Shown here: in pieces, positions 52,614 to 64,000 of the stretch
Position numbering within the stretch: position 1 is the stretch's first letter
Layout of the letters: each line of letters opens with the position of its first letter
Origin: Gordius sp. MW1
Taxonomy: Eukaryota; Nematomorpha; Gordioida; Gordea; Gordiidae
Assembly: GCA_964036665.1 (NCBI GenBank)
Contig: OZ038526.1
Coordinates: 37,324,001-37,388,000 of the forward strand
Direction: 5' to 3'
Length of the DNA: 64,000 nt
Notes under the pieces: model-generated
Databases searched by the model: none
What the model saw: the letters and a program-made list of their open reading frames with translations, nothing else
Told to the model about the DNA's origin: nothing
Translations under genes and position numbers: made by a program

Positions 52614-55069
52614 ACGGACAACAAAATGACATCAGACGGACAACGGAAGAACAACGGACGGACAACGGACGGACAACGGAAGGACAACGGAAGGACAACG
52701 GGCGGACAACGAACGGACAACGAACGGACAACGGACAGACAACAAAAGGACATCTGACGGACAACGGAAGGACTACGGACGGACAACGGACGGACAACGG
52801 AAGGACAACGGAAGGACAACGGGCGGACAACGAACGGACAACGAACGGACAACGAACGGACAACGAACGGACAACGGACAGACAACAAAAGGACATCAGA
52901 CGGACAACGGAAGAACAACGGACGGACAACGGACGGACAACGGAAGGACAACGGAAGGACAACGGGCGGACAACGAACGGACAACGAACGGACAACGGAC
53001 AGAGAACAAAAGGACATCTGACGGACAATGGAAGGACAACGGACGGACAACGGACGGACAACGGAAGGACAACGGACGGACAACGGACGGACAAAGGAAG
53101 GACAACGGAAGGACAACGGAAGGACAACGGATGGACAACGGGCGGACAACGGACGGACAACAAAATGACATCAGAAGGACAACGGAAGGACAACGGAAGG
53201 ACAACGGAAGGACAACGGAAGGACAACGGAAGGACAACGGACGGACAACGGAAGGACATCAGACGGACAACGGACGGACAACGGACGGACAACGGACGGA
53301 CAACGGACGGACAACGGAAGGACAACGGACGGACAACGGACGGACAACGAACGGACAACGGAAGGACAACGGAAGGACAACGGACGGACAACGAACGGAC
53401 AATAAACGGACAACGGACAGACAACAAAAGGACATCTGACGGACAACGGAAGGACAACGGACGGACAACGGACGGACAACGGAAGGACAACGGAAGGACA
53501 ACGGGCGGACAACGGACGGACAACGAACGGACAACGAACGGACATCAGACGGACAACGAACGGACAACGAACGGACAACGAACGGACAACGAACGGACAA
53601 CGAACGGACAACGGATAGACAACAAAAGGACATCAGACGGACAACGGACGGACAACGGAAGGACAACGGACGGACAACGGAAGGACAACGGACGGACAAC
53701 GGAAGGACAACGGAAGGACAACGGGCGGACAACGAACGGACAACGAACGGACAACGGACGGACAACGGAAGGACAACGGACGGACAACGGAAGGACAACG
53801 GAAGGACAACGGGCGGACAACGGACGGACAACGGAAGGACAACGGGCGGACATCAGACAGACAACGGACGGACAACGGAAGGACAACAAAAGGACATCAG
53901 ACGGACAACGAACGGACAACGAACGGACAACGAAAGGACAACGAACGGACAACGAACGGACAACGGGCGGACAACGGGCGGACAACGGAAGGACAACGGA
54001 AGGACAACGGAAGGACAACGGAAGGACAACGGAAGGACAACGAACGGACAACGAACGGACAACGAACGGACAACGAACGGACAACGGACGGACAACAAAA
54101 GGACATCAGACGGACAAGGGACGGACAACGAACGGACAACGGACGGACAAGGACGGACAACAAAAGGACATCAGACGGACAACGGACGGACAACTGAAGG
54201 ACAACGGACGGACAACGGAAGGACAACGGACGGACAACGGACGGACAACGGGCGGACAACGGACGGACAACGGACGGACAACGGAAGGACATCAGACGGA
54301 CAACGGACGGACAACGGAAGGACAACGGAAGGACAACGGGCGGACAACGGACGGACAACGGACGGACAACGGAAGGACATCAGACGGACAACGGACGGAC
54401 AACGAACGGACAACGGAAGGACAACGGAAGGACAACGGACGGACAACGGGCGGACAAAGGACGGACAACGGACGGACAACGGGCGGACAAAGGACGGACA
54501 ACGGACGGACAACGGACATACAACGGGCGGACAACGGAAGGACAACGGGCGGACAACGGACGGACAACGGAAGGACATCAGACGGACAACGGACGGACAA
54601 CGGAAGGACAACGGAAGGACAACGGAAGGACAACGGGCGGACAACGGGCGGACAACGGACGGACAACGGGCGGACAACGGACGGACAACGGAAGGACATC
54701 AGACGGACAACGGACGGACAACGGGCGGACAACGGGCGGACAACGGACGGACAACGGAAGGACAACGGACGGACAACGGAAGGACATCAGACGGACAACG
54801 GACGGACAACGGACGGACAACAAAAGGACATCAGACGGACAACGGAAGGACAACGGATGGACAACGGAAGGAGAACGGACGGACAACGGACGGACAACGG
54901 GCGGACAACGGGCGGACAACGGACGGACAACGGAAGGACAACGGACGGACAACGGAAGGACATCAGACGGACAACGGACGGACAACGGACGGACAACGGG
55001 CGGACAACGGACGGACAACGGACGGACAACGGAAGGACAACGGGCGGACAACGGACGGACAACGGACGG

Positions 55070-55078
55070 ACATCACGG
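55070..55078 (+). other. Orphan type II block-flank unit
   Basis: ACATCACGG, otherwise found only 56 bases before an AT block, occurs here with no block. The units before it (uB, uC, uA, uA) resemble those before blocks 8-10. After it come ACAACTGAAGG, uA, uF, uF, uD instead of uF, uD, uB, uA and a block. It may mark a lost block or a flank copied without its block. Confidence 0.75.
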
Positions 55079-55122
55079 ACAACTGAAGGACAACGGACGG
55101 ACAACGAACGGACAACGAACGG

Positions 55123-58100
55123 ACATCAGACGGACAACGAACGGACAACGAACGGACAACGAACGGACAACGAACGGACAACGGATAGACAACAAAAGGA
55201 CATCAGACGGACAACGGACGGACAACGGAAGGACAACGGACGGACAACGGAAGGACAACGGAAGGACAACGGGCGGACAACGAACGGACAACGAACGGAC
55301 AACGGACGGACAATAAACGGACAACGGACAGACAACAAAAGGACATCTGACGGACAACGGAAGGACAACGGACGGACAACGGACGGACAACGGAAGGACA
55401 ACGGAAGGACAACGGGCGGACAACGGACGGACAACGGAAGGACAACAAAAGGACATCAGACGGACAACGAACGGACAACGAACGGACAACGAACGGACAA
55501 CGAACGGACAACGAACGGACAACGGATAGACAACAAAAGGACATCAGACGGACAACGGACGGACAACGAACGGACAATAAACGGACAACGGACAGACAAC
55601 AAAAGGACATCTGACGGACAACGGAAGGACAACGGACGGACAACGGACGGACAACGGAAGGACAACGGAAGGACAACGGGCGGACAACGGACGGACAACG
55701 GAAGGACAACAAAAGGACATCAGACGGACAACGGAAGGACAACGGAAGGACAACGGACGGACAACGAACGGACAATAAACGGACAACGGACAGACAACGG
55801 ACGGACAACGGACGGACAACGGAAGGACAACGGACGGACAACGGACGGACAACGAACGGACAACGGAAGGACAACGGAAGGACAACGGACGGACAACGAA
55901 CGGACAATAAACGGACAACGGACAGACAACAAAAGGACATCTGACGGACAACGGAAGGACAACGGACGGACAATAAACGGACAACGGACAGACAACAAAA
56001 GGACATCTGACGGACAACGGAAGGACAACGGACGGACAACGGACGGACAACGGAAGGACAACGGAAGGACAACGGGCGGACAACGGACGGACAACGGAAG
56101 GACAACAAAAGGACATCAGACGGACAACGGACGGACAACTGAAGGACAACGGACGGACAACGGAAGGACAACGGAAGGACAACGGACGGACAACGAACGG
56201 ACAATAAACGGACAACGGACAGACAACAAAAGGACATCTGACGGACAACGGAAGGACAACGGACGGACAACAAACGGACAACGGACAGACAACAAAAAGA
56301 CATCTGACGGACAACGGAAGGACTACGGACGGACAACGGACGGACAACGGAAGGACAACGGAAGGACAACGGGCGGACAACGAACGGACAACGAACGGAC
56401 AACGAACGGACAACGAACGGACAACGGACAGACAACAAAAGGACATCAGACGGACAACGGAAGGACAACGGACGGACAACGGATAGACAACAAAAGGACA
56501 TCAGACGGACAACGGACGGACAACGGAAGGACAACGGACGGACAACGGAAGGACAACGGAAGGACAACGGGCGGACAACGAACGGACAACGAACGGACAA
56601 CGGACGGACAATAAACGGACAACGGACAGACAACAAAAGGACATCTGACGGACAACGGAAGGACAACGGACGGACAACGGACGAACAACGGAAGGACAAC
56701 GGAAGGACAACGGGCGGACAACGGACGGACAACGGAAGGACAACAAAAGGACATCAGACGGACAACGAACGGACAACGAACGGACAACGAACGGACAACG
56801 AACGGACAACGGATAGACAACAAAAGGACATCAGACGGACAACGGACGGACAACGAACGGACAATAAACGGACAACGGACAGACAACAAAAGGACATCTG
56901 ACGGACAACGGAAGGACAACGGACGGACAACGGACGGACAACGGAAGGACAACGGAAGGACAACGGGCGGACAACGGACGGACAACGGAAGGACAACAAA
57001 AGGACATCAGACGGACAACGAACGGACAACGAACGGACAACGAACGGACAACGAACGGACAACGAACGGACAACGAACGGACAACGAACGGACAACGAAC
57101 GGACAACGGATAGACAACAAAAGGACATCAGACGGACAACGGACGGACAACGAACGGACAACGGACGGACAACGGACGGACAACAAAATGACATCAGACG
57201 GACAACGGACGGACAACGGAAGGACAACAAAAGGACATCAGACGGACAACGGACGGACAACAAAAGGACATCAGACGGACAACGGACGGACAACGGAAGG
57301 ACAACGGACGGACAACGGAAGGACAACGGAAGGACAACGGGCGGACAACGAACGGACAACGAACGGACAACGGACGGACAACGGAAGGACAACGGACGGA
57401 CAACGGAAGGACAACGGAAGGACAACGGGCGGACAACGGACGGACAACGGAAGGACAACGAGCGGACATCAGACGGACAACGGACGGACAACGGAAGGAC
57501 AACAAAAGGACATCAGACGGACAACGAACGGACAACGAACGGACAACGAACGGACAACGAACGGACAACGAACGGTCAACGGACAGACAACAAAAGGACA
57601 TCAGACGGACAACGGACGGACAACGAACGGACAACGGACGGACAACGGACGGACAACTAACGGACAACAAAATGACATCAGACGGACAACGGAAGGACAA
57701 CGGATGGACAACGGGCGGACAACGGACGGACAACAAAATGACATCAGACGGACAACGGACGTACAACGGAAGGACAACGGAAGGACAACGGAAGGACAAC
57801 GGAAGGACAACGGAAGGACAACGGGCGGACAACGGAAGGACATCAGACGGACAACGGAAGGACAACGGACGGACAACGGAAGGACATCAGACGGACAACG
57901 GACGGACAACGGACGGACAACGGAAGGACAACGGGCGGACAACGGTCGGACAACGGACGGACAACGGAAGGACATCAGACGGACAACGGACGGACAACGG
58001 AAGGACAACGGAAGGACAACAAACGGACAACGAACGGACAAAGGACGGACAACGGACGGACAACAGACGGACAACGGACGGACAACAAAAGGACATCAGA

Positions 58101-59016
58101 CGGACAAGGGACGGACAACGAACGGACAACGGACGGACAACGGACGGACAACAAAAGGACATCAGACGGACAACGGACGGACAACGGAAGGACAACGGAC
58201 GGACAACGGAAGGACAACGGACGGACAACGGACGGACAACGGACGGACAACGGAAGGACATCAGACGGACAACGGACGGACAACGGAAGGACAACGGATA
58301 GACAACGGGCGGACAACGGACGGACAACGGACGGACAACGGAAGGACATCAGACGGACAAGGGACGGACAACGGACGGACAACGGAAGGACATCAGACGG
58401 ACAAGGGACGGACAACGAACGGACAACGGACGGACAACGGACGGACAACAAAAGGACATCAGACGGACAACGAACGGACAACGAACGGACAACGAACGGA
58501 CAACGAACGGACAACGGACGGACAACGGACAGACAACGGACGGACAACTAACGGACAACAAAATGACATCAGACGGACAACGGAAGGACAACGGATGGAC
58601 AACGGGCGGACAACGGACGGACAACAAAATGACATCAGACGGACAACGGACGTACAACGGAAGGACAACGGAAGGACAACGGAAGGACAACGGAAGGACA
58701 ACGGAAGGACAACGGGCGGACAACGGAAGGACATCAGACGGACAACGAACGGACAACGGAAGGACAACAAAAGGACATCAGACGGACAACGAACGGACAA
58801 CGGAACGACAACGGACGGACAACGGACGGACAATGGAAGGACAACGGAAGGACAACGGAAGGACAACGGGCGGACAACGGACGGACAACGGAAGGACATC
58901 AGACGGACAAGGGACGGACAACGGATGGACAACGGAAGGACATCAGACGGACAACGGACGGACAACGGAAGGACAACAAAAGGACATCAGACGGACAACG
59001 GACGGACAACAAAAGG
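55123..59016 (+). repeat. Right-domain superunit, tandem copy 1 (about 3.89 kb)
   Basis: Head-to-tail with 59,017-62,856. Markers include ACAACAAAAAG near 56,289 (recurring near 60,139), ACAACGGTCGG at 57,940 (recurring at 61,779) and ACAACTAACGG words. It contains a run of eight uF units at about 57,015-57,102. Confidence 0.88.
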
Positions 59017-62000
59017 ACATCAGACGGACAACGAACGGACAACGAACGGACAACGAACGGACAACGAACGGACAACGGATAGACAACAAAAGGACATCAG
59101 ACGGACAACGGACGGACAACGGAAGGACAACGGACGGACAACGGAAGGACAACGGAAGGACAACGGGCGGACAACGAACGGACAACGAACGGACAACGGA
59201 CGGACAATAAACGGACAACGGACAGACAACAAAAGGACATCTGACGGACAACGGAAGGACAACGGACGGACAACGGACGGACAACGGAAGGACAACGGAA
59301 GGACAACGGGCGGACAACGGACGGACAACGGAAGGACAACAAAAGGACATCAGACGGACAACGAACGGACAACGAACGGACAACGAACGGACAACGAACG
59401 GACAACGAACGGACAACGGATAGACAACAAAAGGACATCAGACGGACAACGGACGGACAACGAACGGACAATAAACGGACAACGGACAGACAACAAAAGG
59501 ACATCTGACGGACAACGGAAGGACAACGGACGGACAACGGACGGACAACGGAAGGACAACGGAAGGACAACGGGCGGACAACGGACGGACAACGGAAGGA
59601 CAACAAAAGGACATCAGACGGACAACGGAAGGACAACGGAAGGACAACGGACGGACAACGAACGGACAATAAACGGACAACGGACAGACAACGGACGGAC
59701 AACGGACGGACAACGGAAGGACAACGGACGGACAACGGACGGACAACGAACGGACAACGGAAGGACAACGGAAGGACAACGGACGGACAACGAACGGACA
59801 ATAAACGGACAACGGACAGACAACAAAAGGACATCTGACGGACAACGGAAGGACAACGGACGGACAATAAACGGACAACGGACAGACAACAAAAGGACAT
59901 CTGACGGACAACGGAAGGACAACGGACGGACAACGGACGGACAACGGAAGGACAACAAAAGGACATCAGACGGACAACGGACGGACAACTGAAGGACAAC
60001 GGACGGACAACGGAAGGACAACGGAAGGACAACGGACGGACAACGAACGGACAATAAACGGACAACGGACAGACAACAAAAGGACATCTGACGGACAACG
60101 GAAGGACAACGGACGGACAACAAACGGACAACGGACAGACAACAAAAAGACATCTGACGGACAACGGAAGGACTACGGACGGACAACGGACGGACAACGG
60201 AAGGACAACGGAAGGACAACGGGCGGACAACGAACGGACAACGAACGGACAACGAACGGACAACGAACGGACAACGGACAGACAACAAAAGGACATCAGA
60301 CGGACAACGGAAGGACAACGGACGGACAACGGATAGACAACAAAAGGACATCAGACGGACAACGGACGGACAACGGAAGGACAACGGACGGACAACGGAA
60401 GGACAACGGAAGGACAACGGGCGGACAACGAACGGACAACGAACGGACAACGGACGGACAATAAACGGACAACGGACAGACAACAAAAGGACATCTGACG
60501 GACAACGGAAGGACAACGGACGGACCACGGACGAACAACGTAAGGACAACGGAAGGACAACGGGCGGACAACGGACGGACAACGGAAGGACAACAAAAGG
60601 ACATCAGACGGACAACGAACGGACAACGAACGGACAACGAACGGACAACGAACGGACAACGGATAGACAACAAAAGGACATCAGACGGACAACGGACGGA
60701 CAACGAACGGACAATAAACGGACAACGGACAGACAACAAAAGGACATCTGACGGACAACGGAAGGACAACGGACGGACAACGGACGGACAACGGAAGGAC
60801 AACGGAAGGACAACGGGCGGACAACGGACGGACAACGGAAGGACAACAAAAGGACATCAGACGGACAACGAACGGACAACGAACGGACAACGAACGGACA
60901 ACGAACGGACAACGAACGGACAACGAACGGACAACGAACGGACAACGGATAGACAACAAAAGGACATCAGACGGACAACGGACGGACAACGAACGGACAA
61001 CGGACGGACAACGGACGGACAACAAAATGACATCAGACGGACAACGGACGGACAACGGAAGGACAACAAAAGGACATCAGACGGACAACGGACGGACAAC
61101 AAAAGGACATCAGACGGACAACGGACGGACAACGGAAGGACAACGGACGGACAACGGAAGGACAACGGAAGGACAACGGGCGGACAACGAACGGACAACG
61201 AACGGACAACGGACGGACAACGGAAGGACAACGGACGGACAACGGAAGGACAACGGAAGGACAACGGGCGGACAACGGACGGACAACGGAAGGACAACGA
61301 GCGGACATCAGACGGACAACGGACGGACAACGGAAGGACAACAAAAGGACATCAGACGGACAACGAACGGACAACGAACGGACAACGAACGGACAACGAA
61401 CGGACAACGAACGGTCAACGGACAGACAACAAAAGGACATCAGACGGACAACGGACGGACAACGAACGGACAACGGACGGACAACGGACGGACAACTAAC
61501 GGACAACAAAATGACATCAGACGGACAACGGAAGGACAACGGATGGACAACGGGCGGACAACGGACGGACAACAAAATGACATCAGACGGACAACGGACG
61601 TACAACGGAAGGACAACGGAAGGACAACGGAAGGACAACGGAAGGACAACGGAAGGACAACGGGCGGACAACGGAAGGACATCAGACGGACAACGGAAGG
61701 ACAACGGACGGACAACGGAAGGACATCAGACGGACAACGGACGGACAACGGACGGACAACGGAAGGACAACGGGCGGACAACGGTCGGACAACGGACGGA
61801 CAACGGAAGGACATCAGACGGACAACGGACGGACAACGGAAGGACAACGGAAGGACAACAAACGGACAACGAACGGACAAAGGACGGACAACGGACGGAC
61901 AACAGACGGACAACGGACGGACAACAAAAGGACATCAGACGGACAAGGGACGGACAACGAACGGACAACGGACGGACAACGGACGGACAACAAAAGGACA

Positions 62001-62856
62001 TCAGACGGACAACGGACGGACAACGGAAGGACAACGGACGGACAACGGAAGGACAACGGACGGACAACGGACGGACAACGGACGGACAACGGAAGGACAT
62101 CAGACGGACAACGGACGGACAACGGAAGGACAACGGATAGACAACGGGCGGACAACGGACGGACAACGGACGGACAACGGAAGGACATCAGACGGACAAG
62201 GGACGGACAACGGACGGACAACGGAAGGACATCAGACGGACAAGGGACGGACAACGAACGGACAACGGACGGACAACGGACGGACAACAAAAGGACATCA
62301 GACGGACAACGAACGGACAACGAACGGACAACGAACGGACAACGAACGGACAACGAACGGACAACGGACAGACAACGGACGGACAACTAACGGACAACAA
62401 AATGACATCAGACGGACAACGGAAGGACAACGGATGGACAACGGGCGGACAACGGACGGACAACAAAATGACATCAGACGGACAACGGACGTACAACGGA
62501 AGGACAACGGAAGGACAACGGAAGGACAACGGAAGGACAACGGAAGGACAACGGGCGGACAACGGAAGGACATCAGACGGACAACGAACGGACAACGGAA
62601 GGACAACAAAAGGACATCAGACGGACAACGAACGGACAACGGAACGACAACGGACGGACAACGGACGGACAACGGAAGGACAACGGAAGGACAACGGAAG
62701 GACAACGGGCGGACAACGGACGGACAACGGAAGGACATCAGACGGACAAGGGACGGACAACGGATGGACAACGGAAGGACATCAGACGGACAACGGACGG
62801 ACAACGGAAGGACAACAAAAGGACATCAGACGGACAACGGACGGACAACAAAAGGA
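59017..62856 (+). repeat. Right-domain superunit, tandem copy 2 (about 3.84 kb)
   Basis: Second copy. The offset steps from 3,894 to 3,850 bp near 59,945, where four units (44 bp) present at about 56,055-56,100 are absent. It steps from 3,850 to 3,839 bp in the uF run near 60,870-60,950, which has seven units instead of eight. Both steps are whole units. Confidence 0.88.
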
Positions 62857-64000
62857 CATCAGACGGACAACGGACGGACAACGGAAGGACAACGGACGGA
62901 CAACGGAAGGACAACGGAAGGACAACGGGCGGACAACGAACGGACAACAGACGGACAACGGAAGGACATCAGAGGGACAACGGACGGACAACGGACGGAC
63001 AACGGAAGGACATCAGACGGACAACGGACGGACAACGAACGGACAACGGACGGACAACGAACGGACAACGGAAGGACAACGGAAGGACAACGGACGGACA
63101 ACGGACGGACAACGGAAGGACAACGGAAGGACAACGGAAGGACAACGGGCGGACAACGGACGGACAACGGAAGGACATCAGACGGACAAGGGACGGACAA
63201 CGGATGGACAACGGAAGGACATCAGACGGACAACGGACGGACAACGGAAGGACAACAAAAGGACATCAGACGGACAACGGACGGACAACAAAAGGACATC
63301 AGACGGACAACGGACGGACAACGGAAGGACAACGGACGGACAACGGAAGGACAACGGAAGGACAACGGGCGGACAACGAACGGACAACGGACGGACAACG
63401 GAAGGACATCAGAGGGACAACGGACGGACAACGGACGGACAACGGAAGGACATCAGACGGACAACGGACGAACAACGGACGGACAACTGAAGGACATCAG
63501 ACGGACAACGGACGGACAACGGACGGACAACAGACGGACAACGGGCGGACAACGGACGGACAACGAACGGACAACGAACGGACAACGAACGGACAACGGA
63601 CAGACAACAAAAGGACATCAGACGGACAACGGACGGACAACGAACGGAACGGACGGACAACGGACGGACAACGGACGGACAACAAAATGACATCAGACGG
63701 ACAACGGACGGACAACGGAAGGACAACGGAAGGACAACGGAAGGACAACGGAAGGACAACGGACGGACAACGGAAGGACAACGGAAGGACAACGGGCGGA
63801 CAACGGACGGACAACGGAAGGACAACGGAAGGACAACGGGCGGACAACGGACGGACAACGGAAGGACAACAAAAGGACATCAGACGGACAACGAACGGAC
63901 AACGAACGGACAACGAACGGACAACGAACGGACAACGAACGGACAACGGATAGACAACAAAAGGACATCAGACGGACAACGGACGGACAACGAACGGACA

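Larger units (their letters stand above)
42309..64000 (+). repeat. 11-bp satellite array, segment 13 (block-free right domain)
   Basis: About 1,972 complete units in 21.7 kb without a block. uF is far commoner than on the left and occurs in runs of up to eight. ACAATAAACGG, ACAACGGATAG and ACAACTAACGG words recur. Only four slip units fit the length arithmetic: 10 bp at 51409-51418 and 54147-54156, and 9 bp at 55070-55078 and 63648-63656. The array runs past the end of the window. Confidence 0.96.

Noticed and set aside
51602..56614. 1,670-codon plus-strand open frame and others nearly as long (20889-23684, 57188-59992, 61027-63690 plus; 13259-15721 minus)
   Set aside because: The frames are open because the 11-bp unit lacks stops in every frame. 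All frames and both strands are open to a similar degree, codon use is fixed by the repeat, and ends fall only on variant units. There is no gene-like signal.
1..64000. CRISPR array
   Set aside because: There are no alternating repeats and unique spacers of fixed length; the units are direct 11-bp tandems and no cas-like gene is present.
1..64000. Telomeric repeat
   Set aside because: The unit does not match known telomere motifs such as TTAGGG, TTAGG or TTTAGGG and is T-free on one strand.
1..64000. Bacterial or phage origin
   Set aside because: No genes, promoters or terminators are present, and a 64-kb satellite with layered duplications has no bacterial parallel that I know of.
1..64000. 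Whole window as an assembly or sequencing artefact
   Set aside because: Copies differ by scattered substitutions and traceable whole-unit gains and losses, and the AT blocks form consistent types. Exact copy number of near-identical segments (for example 16229-16924 and 25020-25715) could still be wrong, which read depth would show.

Overview
The window is satellite DNA from end to end. I see no protein gene, tRNA, rRNA, CRISPR array or intact transposon. The base repeat is an 11-bp unit, ACAACGGACGG, always in the same orientation. By my length arithmetic about 58,968 bp (about 5,356 complete units) are this repeat. The other 5,032 bp are 12 copies of a 418-420 bp AT-rich block set into the array. 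A tandem satellite of this size, with layered higher-order duplications and an AT-rich partner, points to eukaryotic nuclear heterochromatin (centromeric, pericentromeric, subtelomeric or sex/B-chromosome DNA). I cannot name the species. The array keeps a CpG-dense unit and its variants do not look like CpG decay, which fits a lightly methylated (perhaps invertebrate) genome better than a vertebrate one; that is inference.

Unit codes used below: uA ACAACGGACGG; uB ACAACGGAAGG; uC ACAACGGGCGG; uD ACATCAGACGG; uE ACAACAAAAGG; uE' ACAACAAAATG; uF ACAACGAACGG; uG ACAAGGGACGG; uH ACAACGGATGG; uI ACAACGGACAG; uJ ACATCTGACGG.

Layout. Bases 1-9560 are uninterrupted array with a 1.2 kb duplication at a 5,895-bp offset. 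Bases 9561-42308 are the block-bearing domain. The 12 blocks fall into five types by diagnostic bases: alpha (block 1), beta1 (2, 5), beta2 (3, 6, 11), gamma (4, 7, 12) and delta (8, 9, 10). Blocks 2-3-4 and 5-6-7 have the same type order inside two consecutive superunits of 7.56 and 8.79 kb. Blocks 8-9-10 lie in a second superunit family (2,205 and 3,976 bp). Blocks 11-12 lie in a mosaic third copy of the first family. Bases 42309-64000 are block-free again, rich in uF runs, with duplications at offsets of 330, 660, 1,023, 1,903 and about 3,894 bp.

How it works together. This is a two-component satellite evolving by unequal exchange. Point variants define the unit types, neighbouring units are copied together as words, words are copied as 0.2-9 kb segments, and the AT blocks travel with their flanks. 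Length is very tightly kept: the arithmetic of all 13 array segments is met exactly by only 23 short units (9 or 10 bp), and 19 of those are copies of two founder deletions. The very long open reading frames on both strands follow from an 11-bp stop-free unit read in any frame; I do not annotate them as genes.
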